From DATHYZ01 sp035458865 (GTDB lineage Bacteria; Chloroflexota; Limnocylindria; Limnocylindrales; CSP1-4): DNA of 13,624 nucleotides. The number at the start of each line of letters is the position of its first letter. Position 1 is the first letter of the stretch. Positions 1-6,760 of this stretch are shown here, one piece after another. The stretch spans positions 1-13,624 of the forward strand of contig DATHYZ010000143.1 in assembly GCA_035458865.1 (NCBI GenBank). The letters are read 5' to 3'. The notes beneath the pieces are model-generated. The model was given only the letters and a program-made list of their open reading frames with translations. It did not search any database and was not told the origin of the DNA. Both the position numbers and the translations under genes were made by a program.

Positions 1-12
1 ACGCTGCGTCCC

Positions 13-42
13 GCACCGGGTCGGCCGAGCCCGACCCGGTGC
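13..42. terminator. Perfect 12-bp hairpin, probable terminator of an upstream gene
   Basis: Arms at 13-24 (gcaccgggtcgg) and 31-42 (ccgacccggtgc) are exact reverse complements around a 6-base loop. No T-run follows on either strand, so this is a GC-rich hairpin-type terminator at best. It lies before the CapA-family gene and its promoter box, so it most likely ends transcription from a gene left of the window. The strand cannot be decided. Confidence 0.55.
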
Positions 43-65
43 CGTCGTGTCCGCCCCGGTCGCGG

Positions 66-71
66 TAGCAT
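66..71 (+). promoter_or_regulatory. Possible -10 box (TAGCAT) of the CapA-family gene
   Basis: TAGCAT stands exactly 6 bases before the GTG at 78, which would put the transcription start at or next to the start codon and make the mRNA leaderless. No Shine-Dalgarno sequence is visible before the GTG, which agrees. No recognisable -35 box lies at the usual distance. Confidence 0.35.
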
Positions 72-77
72 CCGGCC

Positions 78-1799
78 GTGAGCCAGAGCCGGAGCACGGG
101 CCCAGGGCGCTCCCGATCGACGCACCGCCGCATGCAGGCCCGCCCCATGGCCGGCTACGGCGCGGGGCGTCCTCCCCGGCGCGGGCCGGCCTGGCTCGGC
201 CCGCTTGCCCTCGCCGGCGGCCTGGTCGTCGTGGCGATCCTGGTCCTGGGCCTCGGCTCGAGCCTGCTGGGCGGAGAGGCCGAGCCGTCGCCGAGCGACG
301 GCGCCGCCGCCTCCACCCCACCGACCCGGACGATCCTGCCCGGCGTCACCCCGAAGCCGGAGCTGTCACCATCGCCCAGCCCGTCGCCCGAGCCCGAGCC
401 GTTCGCGCTGGTCGCCGTCGTCGACCTGACGGAGAAGCGGGTGGCCATCGGCAGCGACGCCCTGGCGACGGCCGTCGACGGTGGCGGGGCGATCCTGCCC
501 TGCGGCCTGGACGCGCTCGAGATCGCCGGCGACCCGATCGACCTGGTGGGTCGCGACTGCGTCGAGCCCGAGGCGGTCGCGGCGGCCGTCAAGGCATCGG
601 GAGGCGGCATCGGCATGCTGCCCGTCGGGCTCGTCGAGCCGATCGTGAAGGCCCTCGAGGTCGATGGAGCCGACCTCTTCGGCCCGGCCGACGCGCGTGC
701 CCTCCCCTACCCGGTCATCGGGCTGGCGCCGACATACCCGCAGGCCTGGACCGCCTACGACCCGAACGACGTCCGGACGGTCATGTCGACCGGGAGCGTC
801 TGCCCGGACCGCGGCGTCTCCCTGCGGGCGGTCGTCGAGGGCAAGGGCTGGGACTGGACCCTCGCCGGCGGGACGGCGAAGTACACGGGCATCTTCATGG
901 ACACCCGGTTCAGCGGCCCGGAGGGCAAGGGCTGGCCGGTCGTGAAGCCGGCCCGGACCGGCAACGAGGGCGCGGTCCGCGACCTGATGCAGGGCGCCGA
1001 CCTCACGCTGACCGACTTCGAGTGCCCGATGATCAAGGGCTTCAAGCAGCACAACAGCGGCACGGTCTTCTCGATCGACCCGCGGGTCGCCGACCTGCTC
1101 GCCCGCCACGGCGTGGACGTGGCGACGCTCGGCTCGAACCACATCGGGGACCAGGGCCGGGGCGGCGTGACCCAGACCATCGAGTACTTCGAGGCCGCGG
1201 GAGTGAAGACGGTCGGCGCCGGGCGCAACCTCGAGGAGGCGCTCCGGCCGGCGGTCGTGGACGTCCGCGGGATCCGCTTCGCCATCGTCGGCTTCGACGC
1301 GACCGGGGTGTCGCGGCCGGCAACGGCCGAGAGCGCCGGGGTCTTCTCCTACTCGACGGCGAACGTCGAGTCAGCCATGGCGGCGGCGAACGCGGCGGCC
1401 GACATCGTCATCGTGATGCCCCAGTGGGGCTTCCCCGAGTACCACGCGGAGTTCACCAAGACCCAGCTCCAGCAGATGCCGGCGTGGTACGAGCTGGGCG
1501 CCGACCTGATCATCGGCCAGGGGACGCACTGGGCGAGCGCCGCCCAGATGGAGCCCGGCGGCGACACCGGCTACCGGTTCACGATCTCGAGCATGGGCAA
1601 CTTCCTGTTCCACCAGCACTGGAGCCGCCAGACGATGGAGGGCGTCCTGCCCGAGCTCGCCTTCGTCGGCGAGAAGCTCGTCCGGGTCCGGCTCCACCCG
1701 TACGTGGTGGTCGACTGGGCCCAGCCCAACCTGACCGATCCGACCGCCGACGGCGCGTACGTCCTGGACCAGGTCTGGGAGGTCAGCCGGCTGCCCTGA
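78..1799 (+). CDS. CapA-family (poly-gamma-glutamate synthesis type) metallophosphatase-like protein, membrane-anchored
   Basis: The protein has 573 residues. A basic N-terminal tail is followed by one hydrophobic segment (about 41-63), then a Ser/Pro-rich linker (about 65-108), so the bulk is probably outside the membrane. Residues about 110-225 form a separate alpha/beta region, with GIGMLPVGLVEP and an LEVDGADLFG stretch, which recalls the N-terminal halves of other CapA-like proteins. The CapA domain runs from about 235 to 545: TGS (238-240), DFE (313-315), GSNHIGDQG (352-360), a GVKTVGAGRNLEEALRP stretch, QWG (449-451), GQGTHW (480-485) and SMGNF (505-509). CapA proteins belong to the calcineurin-like metallophosphatase fold and act in capsule poly-glutamate synthesis, but many members have other unknown roles, and no capB or capC lies next door. 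Several usual metal ligands are replaced (see findings). The GTG at 78 is chosen for its spacing from the promoter-like box. ATG codons at residues 19 and 24 are alternatives and would keep the anchor. Confidence 0.85.
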   Translation: MSQSRSTGPGRSRSTHRRMQARPMAGYGAGRPPRRGPAWLGPLALAGGLVVVAILVLGLGSSLLGGEAEPSPSDGAAASTPPTRTILPGVTPKPELSPSPSPSPEPEPFALVAVVDLTEKRVAIGSDALATAVDGGGAILPCGLDALEIAGDPIDLVGRDCVEPEAVAAAVKASGGGIGMLPVGLVEPIVKALEVDGADLFGPADARALPYPVIGLAPTYPQAWTAYDPNDVRTVMSTGSVCPDRGVSLRAVVEGKGWDWTLAGGTAKYTGIFMDTRFSGPEGKGWPVVKPARTGNEGAVRDLMQGADLTLTDFECPMIKGFKQHNSGTVFSIDPRVADLLARHGVDVATLGSNHIGDQGRGGVTQTIEYFEAAGVKTVGAGRNLEEALRPAVVDVRGIRFAIVGFDATGVSRPATAESAGVFSYSTANVESAMAAANAAADIVIVMPQWGFPEYHAEFTKTQLQQMPAWYELGADLIIGQGTHWASAAQMEPGGDTGYRFTISSMGNFLFHQHWSRQTMEGVLPELAFVGEKLVRVRLHPYVVVDWAQPNLTDPTADGAYVLDQVWEVSRLP

Positions 1800-1823
1800 C
1801 CCGGGTCCCGGAGCGACCGCCGA

Positions 1824-1847
1824 CCCGACCGAGCCGCGAAGGTCGGG
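1824..1847. terminator. Weak hairpin after the CapA-family gene
   Basis: Arms cccgacc (1824-1830) and ggtcggg (1841-1847) pair over 7 bp with a 10-base loop, 25 bases after the CapA stop. A second small hairpin, gacggg-tca-cccgtc, follows at 1854-1868. Neither has a T-run, so a terminator role is a guess from position. Confidence 0.3.
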
Positions 1848-1909
1848 CGGACGGACGGGTCACCCGTCGGAGTACGAACGCCCCGTTCCCTCCTCCCTGC
1901 CCGCACCCC

Positions 1910-1915
1910 TATCGT
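1910..1915 (+). promoter_or_regulatory. Possible -10 box (TATCGT) of the 440-residue gene
   Basis: TATCGT lies 32 bases before the ATG at 1948, leaving room for a short leader with the GGAGG ribosome binding site (1939-1943). The identical hexamer occurs before two other genes in the window (9085-9090 and 13266-13271, both minus strand). No clear -35 box. Confidence 0.35.
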
Positions 1916-1947
1916 GGACGGTCGGAGGGAGGGTCGACGGAGGTGGC

Positions 1948-3270
1948 ATGGACCTGGTGATCGCCCTCTCGGGGCAGGCATCCAAGCGCGGGCTGATCCC
2001 GCGTGTCCCGCTGCCGTCGGCGCTCCTCGAGGAGGCCGAGGCCTGGGTCCGCGGCGAGCACCAGGAGGTGCTGCGCACGGCCGCGGTCTCCGCGTCGGCC
2101 ACGGAACCCCGGTCGGCTGGCGGCGACAGCCGCCCTGCGGGTCCGGCCGAGCTGCGTCTCTCCCTGCATCCGGCGGCCCGCGAGGTCGTGCTGACCGCCG
2201 ACGAGCGCGGGACGGTGACGGCCCGGGCGGTGACCACGCCGCTCGGACCCGGGTACCACACGTTCGTCGCCCGGCTCCTCCAGCGTCTCGGCGAGGAGCT
2301 GGGGATCGCCTGGCAGCCAACGGCCGGGGATGCCGTTGCCGATCCGACCGGCTACCTCGCCTCCGGCGACCGTCGTGACGCCGAGCGTGGCCACCTGGGC
2401 TGGCTCGGCGCCGAGCTCGTCCGGGCCCGCGAGTCACGGCGCTCGGGGATGCCGACGGTCCACCTCGGGACGCCTCCCGGCATCCGCTTCCAGACTGATG
2501 CCGCCCTGGCCACGGTCCTCGGTCCGCGCGACGACGCCTGGCTCGAGCGAGCCGCCGGCGACCCCCGGGTGGCGGTCGACGTCTGGCCCTGGTCGACCGA
2601 CGCCGTGGATGCCCCGAACCGGCTCGCCCGCGCGCTGTGCCTGCTGTGGACGGAGGTCCGCTGGCGCCGACCCGTCGATGCCGCCGAGCGAGCGCCCATG
2701 GAGGAGACGCTCCGGCTGCTGCGCCGCGCTTACGCCATGGACCCCTCGCTGCCCTTCCCCTGGCGGGAGTGGCTCGAGATCGTCCAGCTGACCGGCCAGC
2801 AGGACCCGATGCGCGACCTCCTGGAGGAGCGCGCAGCGACGGTCGACGCCGCGGTGCCGCTCGCCGGCTACCGTCGACGACCGGTGACCGTCATCCACGA
2901 GGGCTGGGCCCTGACCGTGCCCGGCGCCTACGCCGAGCGCCGGTCGGACGGGGAGTGGTGGGGCGGCGAGGGAGGTCGCAGCGTGACGATCGCCGCGGTC
3001 CGGACGGGCGCGAACGGCCGGCCCATGCCGCCGGAGTCGTTCCTCCAGCAGGTCGCCGGCCACCTGGGGACCGACGCCCTGGAGCACCGGGCTGGCGAGG
3101 TGGTGGGCCGAGCCCGGATCGGGGCCGCCGACACGGGTGGGATCTCGCTCGGGATCGTCGAGGGCTACGCGGCCACGACCGGCAGCGGTGCCGCGATCCG
3201 GGTCGAGTTCAACGACCCGGCCGACTGGCAGTGGGCCCTGGAGCAGTGGCGGTCGCTCCGACCGGCCTGA
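1948..3270 (+). CDS. Protein of unknown function, 440 residues
   Basis: I do not recognise this family. The start is supported by GGAGG four bases before the ATG. There is no signal peptide and no membrane segment, so it is probably cytoplasmic. Three regions can be told apart: an N-terminal alpha/beta part (about 1-205) interrupted by a low-complexity loop (about 47-66); a helical stretch (about 222-300) with Leu/Ala and Trp spacing that resembles helix-hairpin (TPR-like) repeats; and a C-terminal domain (about 313-440) that begins VIHEGWALTVPGAYAE, continues with GEWWGGEGGRSVTIAAV, and ends with the RVEFNDPADWQWALEQW stretch. The last part looks like a mixed beta-sheet domain, loosely like PsbP/DcrB-type folds, but this is only an impression. 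The gene runs tail to tail with the flavodoxin gene, four bases apart, so a shared function is not implied. It is surely coding: strong third-position GC bias, uninterrupted frame and good start. Confidence 0.85.
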   Translation: MDLVIALSGQASKRGLIPRVPLPSALLEEAEAWVRGEHQEVLRTAAVSASATEPRSAGGDSRPAGPAELRLSLHPAAREVVLTADERGTVTARAVTTPLGPGYHTFVARLLQRLGEELGIAWQPTAGDAVADPTGYLASGDRRDAERGHLGWLGAELVRARESRRSGMPTVHLGTPPGIRFQTDAALATVLGPRDDAWLERAAGDPRVAVDVWPWSTDAVDAPNRLARALCLLWTEVRWRRPVDAAERAPMEETLRLLRRAYAMDPSLPFPWREWLEIVQLTGQQDPMRDLLEERAATVDAAVPLAGYRRRPVTVIHEGWALTVPGAYAERRSDGEWWGGEGGRSVTIAAVRTGANGRPMPPESFLQQVAGHLGTDALEHRAGEVVGRARIGAADTGGISLGIVEGYAATTGSGAAIRVEFNDPADWQWALEQWRSLRPA

Positions 3271-3274
3271 ACGA

Positions 3275-3823
3275 TCAGACCTCGACCCCAGCCGGCGCCC
3301 GCTTGGCGATCCTGGCCCCGAGATCGGAGCCCCAGGCACGGGCGCGGTCCAGCTCGCCCTCGATCAGACGGTCGACGACCGGCCCGGTCGGCCCACCGAC
3401 GAGGAAGCTCTCGGGCGGGACGATCGGTCGGATCCTGGCCGGCCGGAGCTGCTTCTCGGCGCTGTTGGCGGCCGAGCCCCAGAGCAGCCCCGGCCCCTTG
3501 AGTCGCGTGTCGAACAGCGCGACGTGCGGGACCCGCCGTCCTTGGGCGATCTCCTCGAGCCACTCGCGGATGCCGATCCCCGGCGACACGAGCGCGCCGT
3601 CGAACCGCTTGGCGGAATCGGCGCGGGACTGCGCCGTCGTCATGCCGTGGGCGTGGGTGGGTCCACCGACGACCAGGAGCTGCACGTCGTCCGCGACCTC
3701 GGTCGGGGCGACTCCGACCTCGCTGAGCACGACGTCGAGCCACGTTCGGAGCCCATCCGCGATCGCCTCCGCGACGTCGCGGGTGTTGCCGAACATCGAC
3801 TCGTAGACGACGAGGGCGCGCAT
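3275..3823 (-). CDS. Flavodoxin-domain protein
   Basis: The protein has 182 residues. It opens with a beta strand and phosphate-binding loop typical of flavodoxins: VVYESMFGNTRDVAEAIADGL, in which S9 to T14 (SMFGNT) matches the FMN-phosphate loop. VVGGPTHAHGM (51-61) is the second conserved strand and loop, which contacts the FMN ring in this fold. The 100-150 region (VALFDTRLKGPG, then PPESFLVGGPTGPVV) fits the last strands. The length is close to that of single-domain flavodoxins, so it is likely a cytoplasmic FMN electron carrier or a flavodoxin-like oxidoreductase; the partner is not in the window. The ATG at 3823 is chosen because the flavodoxin fold starts at residue 2 and GGAG lies six bases upstream. 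The open frame continues far upstream, but that extension is Arg/Gly-rich and is not protein-like. The stop codon faces that of the preceding gene across four bases. Confidence 0.9.
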   Translation of the reverse strand: MRALVVYESMFGNTRDVAEAIADGLRTWLDVVLSEVGVAPTEVADDVQLLVVGGPTHAHGMTTAQSRADSAKRFDGALVSPGIGIREWLEEIAQGRRVPHVALFDTRLKGPGLLWGSAANSAEKQLRPARIRPIVPPESFLVGGPTGPVVDRLIEGELDRARAWGSDLGARIAKRAPAGVEV

Positions 3824-4084
3824 GGCTGTCTCCGGGTGCAACGGCTGCCGAGGAAGGCCCACGTAGCGTGCGACCGGCCGGAGGCTGCGACAAGGGCTGG
3901 TCGGACCGCTGCCGGTCGCTTCCGGGCCGCCGGGACGGTCGCGACGTCGCGCGGCGCGCGGTCGCCGGCCGGAGCGACGACCTGTCCGTCGGGCCCCGAC
4001 ATCCGGGCCGGACGCCCCTAGGTCCGTCCCGGCTCGGCGACTACGGTCGCCACGGCGTCCCGGGACGGAAGGAGGGCTCGAGGG
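3824..4084. other. Divergent intergenic region with palindromes
   Basis: This 261-base gap separates the flavodoxin and nucleoside hydrolase genes, which are read away from each other, so it must hold both promoters. I see no gene in it. It contains two short palindromes, gtcgggccccgac (arms of 6 around one base, 3988-4000) and cgtcccgggacg (exact, 4056-4067), plus the nested hairpin annotated separately. The palindromes could be operator sites, but in DNA this GC-rich short palindromes arise easily by chance. Confidence 0.4.
4023..4069 (+). promoter_or_regulatory. Nested hairpin in the leader of the nucleoside hydrolase gene
   Basis: An outer stem pairs tccgtcccgg (4023-4032) with ccgggacgga (4060-4069), 10 bp without mismatch. 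Inside it, ggcgac (4036-4041) pairs with gtcgcc (4046-4051) around the loop TACG, which is a member of the very stable UNCG tetraloop class closed by C-G. The outer stem ends on the first base of the AAGGAGG ribosome binding site (4069-4075). If transcribed, the structure could influence translation. The region could instead be DNA signals: TACGGT (4042-4047) fits the -10 pattern seen elsewhere in the window, in which case the outer stem would not be in the RNA. Confidence 0.4.
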
Positions 4085-5539
4085 ATGCCTGGCTCGACAC
4101 GTCGATCGCGGATCTGTCGGTGGGAAGTGGCGGCCGTCGCCGGCCTCGTGCTCGTCCTGGCCGCCTGCGGCGGGTCGTCCTCGCCGGGCCCGACGGGCGC
4201 CCCGGGCAGCCCGTCGCCGACGCCCACCGCGGGCGACGGCCGGATCCCCCTCATCGTCGACAACGACATGAGCTTCGACGACGTCATGGCGATCGCCTTC
4301 CTGCTGAACCGGCCCGAGGTCGAGCTCATCGGTGTCACCGTGACCGGGACGGGCATCGCCCACTGCGGCCCCGGTGCGCGCAACGCACGCGATCTCCTCC
4401 ACGAGCTCGGCGGACCGGAGGTCCCGACGGCCTGCGGCTCGGAGGAGCCGCTCGGCAACGGGCTGCCGTTCCCCGATCCATGGAGGGACGGCGCCGACGA
4501 CATGTTCGGCCTCGGCATCGACGGCGTTCCCGGGACCCCGAAGACCACGGCGGTCGAGCTCCTCACCGAGCTCATTCGCGGCTCGGATCGCCCCGTCACG
4601 ATCCTGGCGACCGGCCCGTTCACGAACCTTGCCGAGGCCCTGGCGGCCGATCCGGGCCTGGCCGATGGCATCGAGCGCCTCGTGATCATGGGCGGGGCCG
4701 TCGACGTCGACGGGAACGCGACCGAGGACGGGGGCGCGGCGCCGGCCGAATGGAACTTCGCCGCCGACCCGCTGGCCGTCGAGGCGGTCTGGGAGGCGGG
4801 CATCCCGATGGTCCTCGTCCCGCTCGACGCCACCAACGACGTGCCGATCACCAGGGCGTTCGTCGACGAGCTGCAGCGCGACAGCGCTGCCGGGACGGCG
4901 AACCTCGTCGAGGAGCTCCTGCTGCGGAACGCGCTGTCGATCGACGTCGACTACTTCTGGGACGTCCTCGCGGCGATGTGGCTCGTGAAGCCCGAGGTCG
5001 TGACGACGGAGGAGGCCGGGATCTCCATCGTCCCCGGCGGAGCCGAGGCCGGTCGGTCGATCCGGTCGGACGACGGGGCCATGGTGACCCTGGCGACGGC
5101 CGCCGACCGCGAGGCCTTCGAGTCGACCTTCCTCGAGACGCTGCGGTCGGGTGGCCAGCGGCGGACCCCGTTCGAGCTGATCGGCGAGCTGACGGTCCGC
5201 TCCGACGGGACCGACTGCGAGGCAGCGGTGCCGGCGGCCCCGACCGCGGGGAGCTACGCCCTCGCGTTCTCCAACGAGAGCGCGGTCGACATGGCCGCCG
5301 TCGCGATCGGCCTGACGGAGGGCTCGACCTGGGACGACCTCGACGCATGGATCGCCGACAATCCCGGCTCCATCGACCAGCCCCCGATGGTCGTCGTCAA
5401 CGGGGTCGTGCTCCCGGCTCCGGGCAGCACCGGATCCGCCCTCGTCGACCTGCCACCCGGGGACGCCGCCCTCGTCTGCCTGGTCGCGGCCGACGACCAG
5501 CAGGAGGTGATCAGCGGGGAGCGGTTCGTCGTCGAGTAG
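4085..5539 (+). CDS. Secreted lipoprotein nucleoside hydrolase (IUNH superfamily) with C-terminal extension
   Basis: The protein has 484 residues. A basic start, a hydrophobic stretch (about 15-27) and the lipobox LAAC (Cys28) mark a lipoprotein, followed by a Ser/Pro/Gly linker to about 50. The nucleoside hydrolase domain (about 54-355) shows DNDMSFDD (59-66), the variant of the family's DTDPGxDD calcium and ribose site, then GPFTNLA (177-183), IMGGAV (201-206), AEWNFAADP (221-229) and FWDVLAAMW (291-299). Members split the N-glycosidic bond of ribonucleosides into base and ribose using one calcium ion. Outside the cytoplasm it would release bases and ribose for uptake. The His of the usual His-Asp pair near the C-terminal end of the site is Trp292 here. 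Residues about 360-484 form an additional, probably beta-rich domain not found in standard enzymes, which are about 310-340 residues long. AAGGAGG at 4069-4075 fixes the ATG start. Confidence 0.9.
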   Translation: MPGSTRRSRICRWEVAAVAGLVLVLAACGGSSSPGPTGAPGSPSPTPTAGDGRIPLIVDNDMSFDDVMAIAFLLNRPEVELIGVTVTGTGIAHCGPGARNARDLLHELGGPEVPTACGSEEPLGNGLPFPDPWRDGADDMFGLGIDGVPGTPKTTAVELLTELIRGSDRPVTILATGPFTNLAEALAADPGLADGIERLVIMGGAVDVDGNATEDGGAAPAEWNFAADPLAVEAVWEAGIPMVLVPLDATNDVPITRAFVDELQRDSAAGTANLVEELLLRNALSIDVDYFWDVLAAMWLVKPEVVTTEEAGISIVPGGAEAGRSIRSDDGAMVTLATAADREAFESTFLETLRSGGQRRTPFELIGELTVRSDGTDCEAAVPAAPTAGSYALAFSNESAVDMAAVAIGLTEGSTWDDLDAWIADNPGSIDQPPMVVVNGVVLPAPGSTGSALVDLPPGDAALVCLVAADDQQEVISGERFVVE

Positions 5540-5567
5540 GGCCGCGGAGGACGTCGACGCCGCCGGG

Positions 5568-5589
5568 CTCGGGGGGCGGCGCCCCCGAG
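5568..5589. terminator. Hairpin between convergent genes
   Basis: ctcggggg (5568-5575) pairs with cccccgag (5582-5589) over 8 bp with a 6-base loop. It sits midway in the 63-base gap between the nucleoside hydrolase and acetyltransferase stop codons, so it could serve both strands. No T-run. Confidence 0.5.
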
Positions 5590-5602
5590 GTGACGGCGCT
5601 CG

Positions 5603-6568
5603 TCAGTCGGTCTTCTCCCACGGCTCCGAGACGTCATGGTCGGGGCCCATGACCGAGCCGTAGAGCGCGTTGGCCTCGTCCGAGTAGCCGCCGACGAAGG
5701 CGATGCGACAGCCCATCCGCTGGACCCGGTGGAGCGCCTCGAGGATGGCCGCCCGGGCGAGCCCGCGCCGGCGATGGGCCGCCACCGTGGCCACGGGCTC
5801 CAGGTAGGCGGTGAGCGAGACGTCGTCGAGCCAGGCCGTGCAGAACGCGGCGACCGACCCGTCCGCGGCGACGGCGACGATGTCGAGGTCGCGACGGTAC
5901 GTCGGCGCCGCCTGGATGTGGCGGTACCAGGCTGGATCGTCGCGGTTCCGGCGGGCCACGGCGATGTCGTCGCCGTGGAAGGCCAGCCCGGAGGCGTAGC
6001 AGCGCTCCAGCAGCTCGAGCCCGTCGGCCATCGGGCGGACCGCGTAGCCCGGGATGACCGGGACCTCGGGGAGCGGCTCGCCCAGGTCCCGGCGGTGCTG
6101 CCACTCACCGACCCCGGTCTGCTCGAGGCGCCGGAAGCCGCGCCGCGCCAGGATGGCCTGGCGGCTCGTGTCGGCGGCGTCGACGAAGACCTGCAGCCGC
6201 CGTTGCCCATCCCGCACGGCCGCCAACCGCGCCTCGGCGACCTCGATCAGCGCCTCGTCGAGCTCCGGCGAGGCTGCGGCCGGATCGACCTGCAGGTGCG
6301 CCTCACCGGAGCCCTCGGGGTTGACCGCCGCCACGAGCTCCCCGGCGGCGTCCTCCCACAGGAAGACGTGCTCCTGCGGATCGAGGTGCGTGATGTCGGG
6401 GTTGACGAACCACCACCAGTAGTCGAGCCGCGCGACGTGCCAGGAGCGCTGACGGCGTCCGTTGGCGACCATGGCGCGGCGGAGCAGCTCGCGGAGGCGC
6501 CAGTAGTCGTCGTCCCCGGCGAGCGGACGCATCGTAAGGCCTGCCACAGACCCGGCCGTCGCGGTCAT
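5603..6568 (-). CDS. GNAT-family N-acetyltransferase with two GNAT domains
   Basis: The protein has 321 residues, about twice the length of one GNAT domain. The first domain (about 12-158) shows the fold: MRPLAGDDDYWRLRELLRRA at the front, a VAAVNPEGSGEAHLQVDP strand pair, and FVDAADTSRQAILARRGFRRLE, a typical last helix-strand of GNATs. It lacks a convincing acetyl-CoA loop. The second domain (about 174-310) carries the acetyl-CoA-binding motif A, VATVAAHRRRGLARAAI (259-275), with the RRRGLA loop, and ends with GYSDEANALYGSVMG (294-308), the usual final motif. The layout is that of mycothiol-synthase-like tandem GNATs, but the substrate cannot be read from the sequence. It is probably a cytoplasmic enzyme. 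No Shine-Dalgarno sequence precedes the ATG at 6568; a TACGGT box six bases before it suggests a leaderless mRNA. Met13 is the other possible start. Confidence 0.88.
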   Translation of the reverse strand: MTATAGSVAGLTMRPLAGDDDYWRLRELLRRAMVANGRRQRSWHVARLDYWWWFVNPDITHLDPQEHVFLWEDAAGELVAAVNPEGSGEAHLQVDPAAASPELDEALIEVAEARLAAVRDGQRRLQVFVDAADTSRQAILARRGFRRLEQTGVGEWQHRRDLGEPLPEVPVIPGYAVRPMADGLELLERCYASGLAFHGDDIAVARRNRDDPAWYRHIQAAPTYRRDLDIVAVAADGSVAAFCTAWLDDVSLTAYLEPVATVAAHRRRGLARAAILEALHRVQRMGCRIAFVGGYSDEANALYGSVMGPDHDVSEPWEKTD

Positions 6569-6574
6569 GACGGC

Positions 6575-6580
6575 ACCGTA
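6575..6580 (-). promoter_or_regulatory. Possible -10 box (TACGGT) of the acetyltransferase gene
   Basis: Read on the minus strand, TACGGT is followed by six bases and then the ATG at 6568. This is the same spacing as before the CapA-family gene and implies transcription starting at the start codon. No -35 box is evident. Confidence 0.35.
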
Positions 6581-6694
6581 GACGGGGCATCGACCCTGGT
6601 GATGGGCCGAACGGCGCCCTCCGACAGACCCGATCCGCCCATGTCGGCCGTCCTGGCGTCCGCCGGGCGGGATCGACCTCCTTGGCGCCGTCCC

Positions 6695-6700
6695 TAGAAT
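6695..6700 (+). promoter_or_regulatory. Possible -10 box (TAGAAT) of the GYD-domain gene
   Basis: TAGAAT stands out in a GC-rich 192-base gap between divergent genes. It is 60 bases before the ATG at 6761, which would give a leader of about 53 bases. No matching -35 box at normal spacing (TTGGCG at 6682-6687 is too close). Confidence 0.4.
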
Positions 6701-6760
6701 CGAACGGCGACCGCCACATCCGGCGTGGTCGAGTCATCAACAGCGACAGGAGGCATCGGC

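Noticed and set aside
47..1960. 637-codon plus-strand open frame overlapping the CapA-family gene
   Set aside because: It is Arg/Pro/Gly-rich with no domain, lies in another frame of a recognisable gene, and arises from the high GC content that removes stop codons.
3824..4402. N-terminal extension of the flavodoxin gene by 193 codons
   Set aside because: The flavodoxin fold begins at the ATG at 3823 with its own ribosome binding site. The extension is Arg/Gly-rich and overlaps the nucleoside hydrolase start on the other strand.
3868..5652. 594-codon plus-strand open frame over the nucleoside hydrolase
   Set aside because: Arg/Gly-rich shadow frame of a gene with clear family motifs; no ribosome binding site and no recognisable domain.
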